A stretch of DNA of 64,000 nucleotides from Paramicrobacterium agarici (GCF_002563955.1 NZ_PDJE01000001.1:2790001-2854000); one strand, 5' to 3'; positions 52,603 to 61,745 are shown, counted from the stretch's first letter. The notes: generated from the letters alone by a model not told the origin. Numbers and translations: made by a program.

Positions 52603-52608
52603 TAGGCT
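52603..52608 (+). promoter_or_regulatory. -10 element of a leaderless promoter (aldo/keto reductase)
   Basis: TAGGCT, 6 nt before the ATG at 52615. No ribosome-binding site. Confidence 0.55.
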
Positions 52609-52614
52609 CGCCCC

Positions 52615-53472
52615 ATGAGACAACGACGCATCGCATCTTTCTCTGTCAGTGCGATCGGACTTGGCGGCATGCCCATGTCGATTCCCGGCCGCAAAGATCG
52701 CGGCACGTCGATCGCGACGATCCACGCCGCCCTCGACGCGGGAGTGACGCTCATCGACACCGCCGACGCCTACACGTCGCCCGGCGATGGCCAGGGGCAC
52801 AACGAAGTCCTCATCGCCGAGGCGCTCTCGTCGTACGGAAGCGACACCTCGAGCGTGCTCGTCGCGACGAAGGGCGGGCTCATCTATTCGGATCCGGGAC
52901 CGTGGGCTCGCACGGGCACGCCCGAGTATCTGAAGGATGCTGCCAAGCAGTCAGCCACGCGACTCGGCGTCGAGTCGATCGGTCTGTATCAGTTCCACCG
53001 TCCCGATCCCGATGTTCCGTATGCGGAGTCGATCGGAGCGCTGAAGGAGCTCGTCGCGGAGGGCGTGGTCGTGCACGCCGGGATCTCGAACGCCAATGTC
53101 GACCAGATTCGTGAGGCCCACAGCATCCTCGGTGACGACCTCGTGTCTGTGCAGAACCAGTTCTCGCCCGCTCACCTCGACAGCCGGCCCGAACTCGACC
53201 TGTGCGCAGAACTCGGCCTTGCCTTCTTGCCGTGGAGTCCGCTGGGCGGCATCAAGCGCGCGGGCGAGCTCGCCGACGATCACGCGGCGTTCGGCGAGGT
53301 CGCGACCGAGCTCGACGTCAGTCCGCAGCAGGTCGCGCTTGCGTGGGAGCTTTCGCTCTCAGAGGTCGTCGTGCCGATTCCGGGTGCGAGCAGGCCGGCG
53401 TCGATCGAGGACTCCGCGAAGGCCGCTGATCTCGAGCTCAGCGCCGAGCAGCTGCAGCGCCTCGGCGCGTAA
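52615..53472 (+). CDS. Aldo/keto reductase
   Basis: 285 residues of a TIM-barrel AKR. AIGLGGMPMS, TLIDTADAYTSPG (Asp and Tyr of the catalytic set), VLVATKGGL (Lys), GLYQFHRPDP (His) and VVVPIPGASRPASIEDSAKA (NADPH phosphate site) are visible. Reduces an aldehyde or ketone with NADPH; substrate unknown. Single gene, apparently leaderless, divergent from metG. Confidence 0.92.
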   Translation: MRQRRIASFSVSAIGLGGMPMSIPGRKDRGTSIATIHAALDAGVTLIDTADAYTSPGDGQGHNEVLIAEALSSYGSDTSSVLVATKGGLIYSDPGPWARTGTPEYLKDAAKQSATRLGVESIGLYQFHRPDPDVPYAESIGALKELVAEGVVVHAGISNANVDQIREAHSILGDDLVSVQNQFSPAHLDSRPELDLCAELGLAFLPWSPLGGIKRAGELADDHAAFGEVATELDVSPQQVALAWELSLSEVVVPIPGASRPASIEDSAKAADLELSAEQLQRLGA

Positions 53473-53499
53473 TCTCCAGGCGTGAGGGGCTGCGCCGCA

Positions 53500-53868
53500 T
53501 CATCGACGGCGTTTCGCCGGGGTGGGTGCGGGCACAGCGTTCGTGTCGTGATTCGTCGCCATGAGGTGCTCTGAGAGTGCCATCCAGGCGGCGAACACAA
53601 GGCAGCCGGCCTCGAAGCTCGGCAGATCGTCGTTCCAGCGAGCGGACGTCCCGCGCTTCCGGGCACCCGTGGCGACGCCCCCTTTCGCCAGCAGCGCGAG
53701 GCCGCCTGCGAGGTTGAGAGCGCCCCAGATGCCGTTCACCCCCGGTCCGGAGTCTCGACCGCCAAGCGGCGTCAGGTGGCGGCGCGCCGAGACCGCTGTC
53801 GCGAGGTGGGGCGCGCTGTTGGCGACGAGCAATCCGGCGATGAACGATCGAGTTCGCGAAGAAGGCAT
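53500..53868 (-). CDS. Small membrane protein of unknown function
   Basis: 122 residues with about three hydrophobic stretches: FIAGLLVANSAPHLATAV, GIWGALNLAGGLALLA, and FEAGCLVFAAWMALSEHLM. Basic C-terminus. No recognised family. It is preceded by TATCGT 6 nt before the ATG, suggesting a leaderless message. Confidence 0.65.
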   Translation of the reverse strand: MPSSRTRSFIAGLLVANSAPHLATAVSARRHLTPLGGRDSGPGVNGIWGALNLAGGLALLAKGGVATGARKRGTSARWNDDLPSFEAGCLVFAAWMALSEHLMATNHDTNAVPAPTPAKRRR

Positions 53869-53874
53869 GGGGTC

Positions 53875-53880
53875 ACGATA
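53875..53880 (-). promoter_or_regulatory. -10 element of a leaderless promoter (53500 gene)
   Basis: TATCGT on the minus strand, 6 nt before the ATG at 53868. Confidence 0.45.
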
Positions 53881-53964
53881 CGCCCGCGCGGCGCATCGAA
53901 GCGAGGCTCATGCGAAATGCTGTCGTCGACGTCGTGTCTCGATGCGCACCGCATGGAGCGCACG

Positions 53965-55293
53965 TCAGCGGTTGCGGGTGATTCGGCGAGCTACGGCTCG
54001 TCCGGTGATGAGCATGAGGCCCGCCGCGAGCAGACCAGCGCCCAGCGCTGCGAGGTTTCCTGCGCCGTCAGCGCCGGTGCGTGGCAGCTCAGCGCCGGCA
54101 TCGCCCGGGTCATCAGCTGGAGCCGGAGGCGGCGTCGCGGACTCGGTCGGCGTGACCGGCGGTTCCGTCGGGGCAACAGCCACGGCCGTCTGCACGTCTC
54201 CGCATTCCGTGGCTGACGCTACTGTCGCCTCATCACCCGAATACAGCGCGACCCAGTAGTACGTGCCGGCCGCATCCGGAACGAACTCGCCCGATTCGGC
54301 CGTGCCCTCGGCGGACAGCGGCGACGTCACCGTGTAGAGCGCCTCCGTCAGGCATTGGTCGTCTCCGTAAACGGCAAACAGCACGTCGCCCGTCGCTGCT
54401 GCCGGCGTCACCGTCGCGGTGGCAGTGGCAGCCTCGCCCACAGTGAGCTCGTCCGTCGCCTGAACGGAGATCTGCGACGTGCGCGGCAGAACCGCGAAAC
54501 TCTGCGTCTGTACGGCTCTGTCGAATTCGAAAGGCGCGCTCCACTGAGATGCTTCGATGGTGCATGTTCCCGACACAAGCAACGCAACGCTGCTTCCGTC
54601 GACCGTGCACACGTCTGGCGTTGTACTCGCGTAGCTCACCGGCAGTCCCGAGCTGGCGGTTGCCGCCAGAGCCACTGGCCCGTCGTCGACCATGGTGTCC
54701 GCCACGGCCGGGAATGTGATCGTCTGCGACTCAGGGAGCTCGGGGATTCCGAGGCGTAGCGTGCCTCGCAAGAAGTTGTTCAAATCGCGGTTGCTGCCTC
54801 TGACGTCGAAGCCGTACCGGTCGCCCGCTGAAACATCGAAGCTGACCGTGCCCGTGTATGCGAAATCACCGTTGGGAGGATTGCCAGAACAGTTCGGACC
54901 TTCGTCGATGACCGAATTGACGCTCCGCACTCCGGCTGACTCAATCACCTGATCAAGAATCGTCGTCGCGTCACACCACGCGTGATTTCCGGTCCATTCA
55001 TACTCGACAGTGACGGTGCCGTCCTCGTCGGCAGTCGTCATCATCGACCATGTGCGCAGCTGCTCAAGGCCAGCTGGTTCCATGTCATACGAGAACTGCG
55101 CGGGCGCCGTCGTCCCATCGAAATCCAACGTGTACGTATTGTCAGGACCGCTTGCTTCCCACGCCGTACGTTCCGCGGCGTTGGCCGGCTGCACATCGAC
55201 AAGCAGCGGACCGGCGATCAATGCTCCGGCTGCGAGCCCCAGCCCGAGGGTTCTCAGGGTGACTGTCGTTCTTCGCGATGCGACGCTGCTCAC
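53965..55293 (-). CDS. Secreted, sortase-anchored surface protein with Ig-like domains
   Basis: 442 residues. A signal peptide (TLRTLGLGLAAGALIAGPLL...ANAA, cleavage near 40) is followed by an unassigned region with four Cys (CDATT, NCSGN among them), an Ig-like repeat ITFPAVADTMVDDGPVALAATASSGLPVSYASTTPDVCTVDG (about 210-270), a second Ig-like region with AGTYYWVALYSGD, a Thr/Pro stalk, then LPRTG (403-407), a hydrophobic stretch and RRITRNR. This is the sortase sorting signal. GTG start with GAGAGG upstream. Ligand unknown. Confidence 0.85.
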   Translation of the reverse strand: MSSVASRRTTVTLRTLGLGLAAGALIAGPLLVDVQPANAAERTAWEASGPDNTYTLDFDGTTAPAQFSYDMEPAGLEQLRTWSMMTTADEDGTVTVEYEWTGNHAWCDATTILDQVIESAGVRSVNSVIDEGPNCSGNPPNGDFAYTGTVSFDVSAGDRYGFDVRGSNRDLNNFLRGTLRLGIPELPESQTITFPAVADTMVDDGPVALAATASSGLPVSYASTTPDVCTVDGSSVALLVSGTCTIEASQWSAPFEFDRAVQTQSFAVLPRTSQISVQATDELTVGEAATATATVTPAAATGDVLFAVYGDDQCLTEALYTVTSPLSAEGTAESGEFVPDAAGTYYWVALYSGDEATVASATECGDVQTAVAVAPTEPPVTPTESATPPPAPADDPGDAGAELPRTGADGAGNLAALGAGLLAAGLMLITGRAVARRITRNR

Positions 55294-55323
55294 GGTTTCC
55301 TCTCGGCGGCGAGACACGTACCC

Positions 55324-55336
55324 ACGAGAGTCTCGT
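55324..55336 (-). promoter_or_regulatory. Palindrome upstream of the surface protein gene
   Basis: ACGAGA-G-TCTCGT, a perfect 13-bp inverted repeat 31 nt before the GTG start. Possible operator; nothing else supports it. Confidence 0.3.
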
Positions 55337-55383
55337 CTTCTTCCCATCACCCTGCGACCCCCCATTCGAGGGTCACATCACAA

Positions 55384-56208
55384 TCAGCGAATGGAGCGCG
55401 CGTCGAGCGCTGCCTGATAGAGGTCGCGCTTACCGAGCTCTGTTTCCGCAGCAACGGCGGCCGCGGCATCCTTGAGCCTCTCCCCCGCTGCGACGCGTTC
55501 CGTGACGCGGGCAAGACCGTCGTCAAGCGAGAAGGATGCCGCTTCGGCGCCGTGAACCACGAGCACGATCTCGCCCTTCACGCCGTCTGCGGCCCATGCG
55601 GCCACGTCGGACGCCGCACCTCGCTTGACCTGCTCATAGAGCTTCGTCAGCTCGCGGCACACGGCGACGCGACGGTCGGCGCCGAGCTCAGCGACCACGT
55701 CGTCGAGCGCAGACGCGATGCGCTGGGGCGATTCGAAGAACACCATGGTGCGTCGTTCATCGGCCAGCCCGCGCAGCGTCTTGCGTCGCTCGGCCGGCTT
55801 GCGGGGAAGAAACCCCTCGAACGTGAAGCGATCGGTCGGAAGCCCCGAGAGCGCAAGCGCCGTGATCACGGCACTCGGCCCTGGAATCACGGTGACGTCG
55901 ACGTCTGCCGCGATCGCCGCCTGCACGAGATGGTAACCGGGGTCAGAGACGGTGGGCATTCCCGCGTCGCTCATCACGACGACGTCGCTCTCGCGTGCGC
56001 GCTGCACCAGGTCGGCGGCCTTGTCACGTTCGTTATGGTCGTGTAGAGCGACGATCTGCGGTCGGTTCTCGATGCCGAGTCCTGCGAGCAGCCGCGCCGT
56101 CGACCGGGTATCTTCGGCCGCGACAAACTCGGCCTCGCTCAGCGTCTCGACCAGCCGTGCCGAGGCGTCGCCGAGATTGCCGATCGGGGTCGCGGCAAGA
56201 ATGATCAT
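55384..56208 (-). CDS. rsmI: 16S rRNA 2'-O-ribose C1402 methyltransferase
   Basis: 274 residues. MIILAATPIGNLGDASARLVETL, AAEDTRSTARLL, DAGMPTVSDPGYHLV and IPGPSAVITALALSGLPTDRFTFEGFLPRK are typical. It methylates C1402 of 16S rRNA near the P site. It is divergent from the O-mannosyltransferase at 56325, a common actinobacterial pairing. Confidence 0.96.
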   Translation of the reverse strand: MIILAATPIGNLGDASARLVETLSEAEFVAAEDTRSTARLLAGLGIENRPQIVALHDHNERDKAADLVQRARESDVVVMSDAGMPTVSDPGYHLVQAAIAADVDVTVIPGPSAVITALALSGLPTDRFTFEGFLPRKPAERRKTLRGLADERRTMVFFESPQRIASALDDVVAELGADRRVAVCRELTKLYEQVKRGAASDVAAWAADGVKGEIVLVVHGAEAASFSLDDGLARVTERVAAGERLKDAAAAVAAETELGKRDLYQAALDARSIR

Positions 56209-56312
56209 GCAGCCAGTCTGCCACCCGGAACACGCACCGAAGAACGAGTTCATCGTCCGGCGTCGTGACCGTGACAGCATCCCTCGCACAGCCGTCATCG
56301 TGGCGCGATCGC

Positions 56313-56318
56313 TAGCAT
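56313..56318 (+). promoter_or_regulatory. -10 element of a leaderless promoter (O-mannosyltransferase)
   Basis: TAGCAT, 6 nt before the GTG at 56325. No ribosome-binding site. Confidence 0.55.
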
Positions 56319-56324
56319 GGCAGA

Positions 56325-58007
56325 GTGCCAGCCAGCCAACCTCCCGAGAGCGACGAGACGTTCGATTCCGTGGTGCGCGGCGGCACATCGTCGGTCTCGC
56401 AGCCCGCGGCAGACGACGTCGCGACGCCAGCATCCGGCACGCCCATTCCTGCTCGATCGCGCATTGACGCATGGTGGAACCGGATGCTGTCGAGCCCTGC
56501 TCGTCAGCGCCTGTGGACGTGGGGCGGCCCCGCGTTCGTCACGCTGCTCGCCGCTGTTCTGCGCCTGTGGAACCTCGGCAACCCCCACGCTCTCGTTTTC
56601 GACGAGACGTTCTACGTGAAAGACGCGTGGTCGCAGTGGAACAACGGCTACTCGACGACGTGGCCCGAGAACATCGACGGTCGCTTCGCCGCGGGCGACA
56701 CCGACAGCTACAGCACAACCGGCTCATACGTCGTGCACCCCCCTCTCGCGAAGTGGCTCATCGGCCTCGGCATGGCCGTCTTCGGCGCCGACTCGAGTGT
56801 GGGCTGGCGCATCTCGACAGCGATCGTCGGCGTTCTCGCCGTCGTACTCGTGATGTTCGTCGCCCGCCAGCTGTTCCACTCGCGACTGCTCGCCGTCATC
56901 GCGGGCGGCCTGCTCGCGATCGATGGCCACGCCATCGTCATGTCGCGGGTCGCCCTGCTCGACAGCTACGTCATGTTCTTCGCGCTGTGCGGTTTCGCGT
57001 GCGTTCTGCTCGACCGGCGCTGGCACGAACGACGACTCGCGTCGGCTCTCGCCGCCTCCGCAGCATCCGATCGCCCTCTCACGTGGGGACCGGCGGTCTG
57101 GGGCCGCCCCTGGGTCATCGCCGCGGGAGTCGCCTTCGGGCTCTGCACGGCGACCAAGTGGTCTGGACTGTACTTTCTCGCAGCGTTCGGTCTCTATCTG
57201 GTGGTGGTGGATGCTCTCGCACGCCGCCGCGCCGGCATACCATTCTGGGCCTCTGCCGCGGTTCTCAAGCAAGGCCCCGTCACGTTTCTGCTGCTCGTGC
57301 CCGTCGCACTCGCCGTCTACCTCGCCAGCTGGACCGGCTGGTTCGTCACGGACGGCGGCTACGACCGGCAGTTCGCCGCGACGGACGGCAACGCCTGGAC
57401 GGGCGCGTTCTCGTGGCTTCCGCTCGCCCTGCAGAGCCTCGTCGCGTATCACCAGTCGATGTACGACTTTCACGTCGGGCTCTCGACACCGCACCCCTAC
57501 CAGTCGAATCCGTGGTCGTGGCTGCTCATGCTGCGGCCCGTGGCCATGTGGTACGAGGGCGTTCCCGCCGGAACGGGCGGCTGCACCGGTGAGTGCGTCG
57601 TCGACATCACGTCGATCGCGAACCCGCTCATCTGGTGGGCGGGAGCCGCAGCGGCCGTCTACCTGCTCGTGCGCCTCGTGCTGCGCCGCGAGTGGACGGC
57701 GGGGCTCATTCTCATGGGCTTCGTCGGCGGCTACCTTCCGTGGCTGCTGTACACCGACCGCACGGTATTCCAGTTCTACTCCATCGCGTTCGAGCCGTAC
57801 CTCATTCTCGCGCTCACGTTCGTGATCGGCCTCGTGCTCGGACGGCCGGGCGACGCCGCAGAACGTCGCACAAGCGGCATCCTCGCCGTCGCGGTCTTCG
57901 GCGTCTTCTGCGTGCTGCTCTCGGCATTCTGGTACCCGCTGTGGGCCGCGATCCCCGTTCCCACCTGGTTCGTGGGGCTGCACTACTGGCTGCACAGTTG
58001 GATCTGA
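56325..58007 (+). CDS. Dolichyl/polyprenyl-phosphate-mannose protein O-mannosyltransferase
   Basis: 560 residues, GT39 (PMT) type, about ten membrane segments. LVFDETFYVKDAWS has the catalytic Asp-Glu pair in the first outer loop; VVHPPLAKWLIGLGMAVFG, ATKWSGLYFLAAFGLYLVV and SWLLMLRPVAMWYEG follow. It moves mannose from polyprenyl phosphate to secreted proteins, so the LPXTG protein nearby could be a substrate (context only). GTG start, apparently leaderless. Confidence 0.94.
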   Translation: MPASQPPESDETFDSVVRGGTSSVSQPAADDVATPASGTPIPARSRIDAWWNRMLSSPARQRLWTWGGPAFVTLLAAVLRLWNLGNPHALVFDETFYVKDAWSQWNNGYSTTWPENIDGRFAAGDTDSYSTTGSYVVHPPLAKWLIGLGMAVFGADSSVGWRISTAIVGVLAVVLVMFVARQLFHSRLLAVIAGGLLAIDGHAIVMSRVALLDSYVMFFALCGFACVLLDRRWHERRLASALAASAASDRPLTWGPAVWGRPWVIAAGVAFGLCTATKWSGLYFLAAFGLYLVVVDALARRRAGIPFWASAAVLKQGPVTFLLLVPVALAVYLASWTGWFVTDGGYDRQFAATDGNAWTGAFSWLPLALQSLVAYHQSMYDFHVGLSTPHPYQSNPWSWLLMLRPVAMWYEGVPAGTGGCTGECVVDITSIANPLIWWAGAAAAVYLLVRLVLRREWTAGLILMGFVGGYLPWLLYTDRTVFQFYSIAFEPYLILALTFVIGLVLGRPGDAAERRTSGILAVAVFGVFCVLLSAFWYPLWAAIPVPTWFVGLHYWLHSWI

Positions 58008-58064
58008 CTGGCCTGCCGCGCCACGCACGATTAGCCTGGCGAACGGTGTGATGAGAGGAGGCCC

Positions 58065-59072
58065 GTGAACGCGGTCACAGTGAAAGAGTCGGTACGGATG
58101 CTGCCCGGCATCGCCGCGTGCGGAGCTGCCGCCCTGGTGTCGTGGGGTATCGCGTTGGGTGTGCCTGAGATTCCGCTGCTCACGGCGTGCGTCGCCCTCG
58201 GCATTCTCTTTGCCCAGCTGCCGGGAACGCAGAGCCTCATTCGCGGCGTCTTCGCACCGGGGCTCGCGTTCTCGTCGAAGAAGCTCATGCGCGCGGGCGT
58301 CGTGCTGCTCGGCCTCAAGCTGAGCCTCGTCGATGTGGCGGGTCTCGGCTGGACGACGCTGCTCACCACGATCGCGATCGTGCTCATCACGTTTGCCGCA
58401 ACCTACGGTCTCGGCAAGCTCTTCCGACTTCCCGGGCACGAGCCGCTGCTCATGGCGACGGGGTTCTCTATCTGCGGAGCGAGCGCGATCGGCGCGATGT
58501 CGGGCGTCGTCGGAGCGAAGCGCCGCGAGCAGGCGCATCCTGTCGCCCTTGTGACCTTGTGCGGAACGCTCGCGATCTTCGTGCTGCCCGCCCTGTGGGG
58601 CCCGCTCGGTCTCACGAACGAGCAGTTCGGGCACTGGGTGGGCGCCGGGGTGCACGACGTCGGGCAGGTCGTGGCGACAGCGCAGATCGCGGGCAGCTCA
58701 GCCCTCGCCATTGCGATCGTCGTCAAGCTCACGCGTGTGCTCATGCTCGCTCCCATCGTCGCTGTCGCTGGCGCCGTCGAGCGGCGACGCAGTGCGGGCG
58801 CCGCCGATGCGAAGCGGCCGCCGATCGTTCCGCTGTTCGTCGCGGGGTTCATCGTGGCGATCCTCGTGCGCTCGTTCGTGCCGCTGCCCGAGTCGGTGCT
58901 GTCCGGAGCAGACGTGCTGCAGACCGCGCTTCTCGCGATGGCGTTGTTCGGGCTCGGCACCGCCGTCGACCTCAAACGTCTGCTCACGGCGGGCTGGCGC
59001 TCACTCGCAGTCGGGCTGATCTCGTGGGTGCTCATTGCGGCGCTCGCGCTCGGCGCCGTGCACCTCGCCTGA
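58065..59072 (+). CDS. YeiH-family membrane protein (putative sulfate exporter)
   Basis: 335 residues, about nine to ten membrane segments. ALGILFAQLPGTQ, FSSKKLMRAGVVLLGLKLSLVDVAGLG, TGFSICGASAIGAMSGVVGAKRREQ, GAGVHDVGQVVATAQIAG, and ALFGLGTAVDLKRL match the YeiH/UPF0324 family, whose role is not proven. GTG start with GAGAGGAGG upstream; TAGCCT at 58032-58037 is a likely -10. Confidence 0.9.
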   Translation: MNAVTVKESVRMLPGIAACGAAALVSWGIALGVPEIPLLTACVALGILFAQLPGTQSLIRGVFAPGLAFSSKKLMRAGVVLLGLKLSLVDVAGLGWTTLLTTIAIVLITFAATYGLGKLFRLPGHEPLLMATGFSICGASAIGAMSGVVGAKRREQAHPVALVTLCGTLAIFVLPALWGPLGLTNEQFGHWVGAGVHDVGQVVATAQIAGSSALAIAIVVKLTRVLMLAPIVAVAGAVERRRSAGAADAKRPPIVPLFVAGFIVAILVRSFVPLPESVLSGADVLQTALLAMALFGLGTAVDLKRLLTAGWRSLAVGLISWVLIAALALGAVHLA

Positions 59073-59076
59073 GGCA

Positions 59077-59193
59077 CGCGAGCACCAATTTCGGAAATCC
59101 TGCTCGCCCGAGTCTCTTCCCGCATGCGCAAAGCCCGGAATGGCGCGGAACTCCTGATTCCGCCTCGACGACTTTTCCGAAATTGTGCACGCT
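59077..59193. repeat. Intergenic inverted repeat, locus B
   Basis: Two inverted copies of a roughly 22-nt element with core TTTCCGAAATT. Left copy (minus sense, about 59077-59099): GATTTCCGAAATTGGTGCTC; right copy (plus sense, about 59173-59193): TTTTCCGAAATTGTGCACGC. The arms (59088-59098 and 59174-59184) are complementary over 11 nt; core-to-core distance (about 83 nt) matches locus A. Confidence 0.55.
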
Positions 59194-59211
59194 GCCCCGG
59201 TTCACCGTCTG

Positions 59212-59217
59212 TATCGT
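59212..59217 (+). promoter_or_regulatory. -10 element of a leaderless promoter (59224 gene)
   Basis: TATCGT, 6 nt before the ATG at 59224. Confidence 0.5.
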
Positions 59218-59223
59218 CGAGCC

Positions 59224-60120
59224 ATGAGCGCGATCCGCCGCATGCACGACGACGAGGTGATTCCGGATGCTGCGCAGGTGGCGACGCTCATCGCCGACCA
59301 GCATCCGCAGTGGTCGGCGCTGCCCGTCATGCCCGTCGCCTCGTCTGGCACAGACAACGCCATGTTCCACCTCGGCGACGACCTCGCTGTGCGCATGCCG
59401 CGCCGCCCGGGTATGGAGGAGCTTCCGGCGCGCGAGCACCGCTGGCTGCGGGCCCTCGCGCCGCAGCTGCCCGTCGCCATTCCCGAGCCTCTCGCCCTCG
59501 GCGCTCCCGGCCACGGATACCCGTACCCGTGGCTCGTGCTCTCGTGGCTCGACGGCGAGAATCCGCGTGTCGGTGCGCTGCAGCATCCGTTCGATCTTGC
59601 CCGCGATCTCGGCGCGTTCACTCGGGCGATGCGCGCGATCGACACCGCAGACGGACCGCCGACCGGCGCTTCACTTGCTGAGCGCGACGCTCGAGTGCGA
59701 CGGGACATTGAGGCATTGCGCGATGAGATCGACGCGGATGCTGTGACGGCGGTGTGGGAGCAGGCGCTGACCCTGCCCGCCGAGACGGCGCCGACGTGGG
59801 TGCACAGCGACGTGGCTCCCGGAAATCTGCTGCTGCACGACGGCCGCCTGCACGGTGTCATCGACTTCTCGTGGTGCGGCGTCGGCGACCCGGCCATCGA
59901 TCTGCAGGTGGCGTGGAACCTGCTGCCCGACGAGGCACGGTCGGCGCTGCGCGAGGCAAGCGGCGTGGATGAGGCGACGTGGCTGCGGGCACGCGCCCGT
60001 GCGCTCGCGCAGGCCCTCGTGCAGCTGCCGTACTACAAGACGACGAACATTCCCCTGGCGACGAATGCGCGCCATGTGATCGCCGAAGTGCTGCACGAGG
60101 CCGAACTCAGCCCTCGCTGA
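59224..60120 (+). CDS. Aminoglycoside phosphotransferase-like kinase
   Basis: 298 residues. SSGTDNAMFHLGDDLAVRMPRR is the nucleotide lobe (Lys replaced by Arg region), LVLSWLDGENPR the hinge, HSDVAPGNLLLHDG the catalytic loop (Asp/Asn), and GVIDFSWCGVGDPAIDLQVAWN the metal Asp. Phosphorylates a small molecule, maybe an antibiotic or sugar; no resistance is implied. Apparently leaderless. Confidence 0.88.
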   Translation: MSAIRRMHDDEVIPDAAQVATLIADQHPQWSALPVMPVASSGTDNAMFHLGDDLAVRMPRRPGMEELPAREHRWLRALAPQLPVAIPEPLALGAPGHGYPYPWLVLSWLDGENPRVGALQHPFDLARDLGAFTRAMRAIDTADGPPTGASLAERDARVRRDIEALRDEIDADAVTAVWEQALTLPAETAPTWVHSDVAPGNLLLHDGRLHGVIDFSWCGVGDPAIDLQVAWNLLPDEARSALREASGVDEATWLRARARALAQALVQLPYYKTTNIPLATNARHVIAEVLHEAELSPR

Positions 60121-60239
60121 TCGCATCGCGGTCCGAGTGGTCGCCCCGATGAAAGTGACTTCTGTGAGAACGCGACGATTCATGCCCAAGCATTCATCCA
60201 GAAGATCCGCGCCGCGAACGGTATCTGAGCCGAAAGCGT

Positions 60240-61508
60240 CTACCTGAGCACACGATTGCGGCTCGCGAGCACACCGCACACGAACTGAACCGCGACGACG
60301 CCGAGCATCACCATGAGCGGCAGCTCCCACGCGCCCGTCGCGTCGTGAATCGCGCCGATCGCGAGCGGACCGGCCGCGGCGAGCAGGTACCCGATCGACT
60401 GCGCCATGCCCGAAAGCGAGGCGGCCGCGCGGTGGTCGCGCGTGCGCAGCCCGAAGAGCGCGAGAGCCAGCACGATGAGCCCGCCCTGGGCGAAGCCGAT
60501 CATGCCGATCCACAGCAGCACGAGCGACGGGGACGTCAGAACCCCGAGAATTCCGAGTGCCGACGAGAGCGAGTAGATCGTGACGACAATGCGCTGGTCG
60601 CGCTGCCACTTGTGCAGCATCCCGGCTGCCGTCAGCGTGCCGACGATTCCGCACACCTGAAACGCGCTCTGGTGCCAGCCCGCCGTGAACGCGTCGAATC
60701 CGACGGACTGCTCGATCGCGGGCATCCAGGTGATCACGACGTAGAAGATCGTCGACTGCAGTCCCATGAACACGGTGACCTGCCACGCGAGGGCCTGCGA
60801 CCACGGTGATCTGCCGCGCGGCGGCTCGTCTGCGGCCTGCACGGCGCGCATCTCGAGTGTCGTCGTTCCCGGCCGCCGCATCTGTGGCGCGAAAACGGCG
60901 AACGCAATGATCGCGAGGCCCGCCCAGATGCCGTACGCCAGACGCCACCCGCTGTCTGACAGCCCCGCGATCGGAACGGCAAGACCAGCGGATGCTGCGG
61001 CGAACGCCGACTGCAGCGCCGAGTACACGCCGGTCAGCCTGCCGATGTCGTGGGGAAAGTCCCGCTTGAGCACCGACGGCAGCAGCACGTTGATCGCCGC
61101 GATTGCGGCGCCGAGCGCGAGGGTGCCCGACCACAGAAAGACGTCGCCCGGAACCGATCGCGAGATGATCCCGGCGGCGAGCACCACGAGTGAGGCGCCG
61201 ATGGTGCGCTCGAGCCCGAACCGCACGGCAATCGCGGGCATGATCGGCGAGAACACCGCGAAGGCGAGCAGCGGAACGCTGATGAGGGCGGATGCTTCGA
61301 TGGCCGTCAGATCGGCGTCGGCGCGCGCCTGGTCGAGCACTGGTCCGACGGCCGTGATCGACGCTCTGAGGTTGGCGGCGACGAGCAGAATGCCGAGCAT
61401 GACGAAGCCGGGTCGCAAGCGACGTGCGCCTCCGCCACCGAGCTGCGACGCTCCCCCGCCTGGCGTCGAGGCTCCGCTTCCTGATCCGGAGGAGCCGTGC
61501 GACGTCAT
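60240..61508 (-). CDS. MFS transporter, CynX/NimT type
   Basis: 422 residues, twelve membrane segments after a Gly/Ser-rich 30-residue leader (SGSGSGASTPGGGASQLGGGG). LLVAANLRASITAVGPVL, RDFPHDIGRLTGVYSALQSAFAAASAGLAVP and MAQSIGYLLAAAGPLAIGAIHD are typical of the CynX (cyanate/nitroimidazole) family. Substrate unknown. TAAGCT lies 6 nt before the ATG at 61508. Confidence 0.88.
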   Translation of the reverse strand: MTSHGSSGSGSGASTPGGGASQLGGGGARRLRPGFVMLGILLVAANLRASITAVGPVLDQARADADLTAIEASALISVPLLAFAVFSPIMPAIAVRFGLERTIGASLVVLAAGIISRSVPGDVFLWSGTLALGAAIAAINVLLPSVLKRDFPHDIGRLTGVYSALQSAFAAASAGLAVPIAGLSDSGWRLAYGIWAGLAIIAFAVFAPQMRRPGTTTLEMRAVQAADEPPRGRSPWSQALAWQVTVFMGLQSTIFYVVITWMPAIEQSVGFDAFTAGWHQSAFQVCGIVGTLTAAGMLHKWQRDQRIVVTIYSLSSALGILGVLTSPSLVLLWIGMIGFAQGGLIVLALALFGLRTRDHRAAASLSGMAQSIGYLLAAAGPLAIGAIHDATGAWELPLMVMLGVVAVQFVCGVLASRNRVLR

Positions 61509-61514
61509 TGCTCA

Positions 61515-61520
61515 AGCTTA
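61515..61520 (-). promoter_or_regulatory. -10 element of a leaderless promoter (MFS transporter)
   Basis: TAAGCT on the minus strand, 6 nt before the ATG at 61508; TATAAG overlaps it. Confidence 0.5.
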
Positions 61521-61745
61521 TAGTTTTTCCGCAAACGCGGCGCCGACCTCCACCATGCGGAAGAACCTCGCGAGTTGTTGCGCGTCGTCCGCACACATGT
61601 GAGGCATATGCACCGCCCCGCCCCGCGGGAAGGTGCATTCGGCTCAAACAAGCGAGGGACGACGCGACGCGGCAGTGAGCCAGAAGCGACGCGCCAATGC
61701 GACGCCGTGTTACACCGGCGCTTCGAGCGACAGCATCCTCGCCAG

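Noticed and set aside
55318..55323. GGGTAC on the minus strand upstream of the surface protein gene as a fifth SigB-type promoter.
   Set aside because: No GTTT/GNNT -35 at 14-17 nt upstream; the GGGTAC alone is too short to count.
56724..58655. A 643-codon open frame on the minus strand across the O-mannosyltransferase and YeiH genes.
   Set aside because: Low-complexity Arg/Glu-rich shadow of two well-supported genes on the plus strand.
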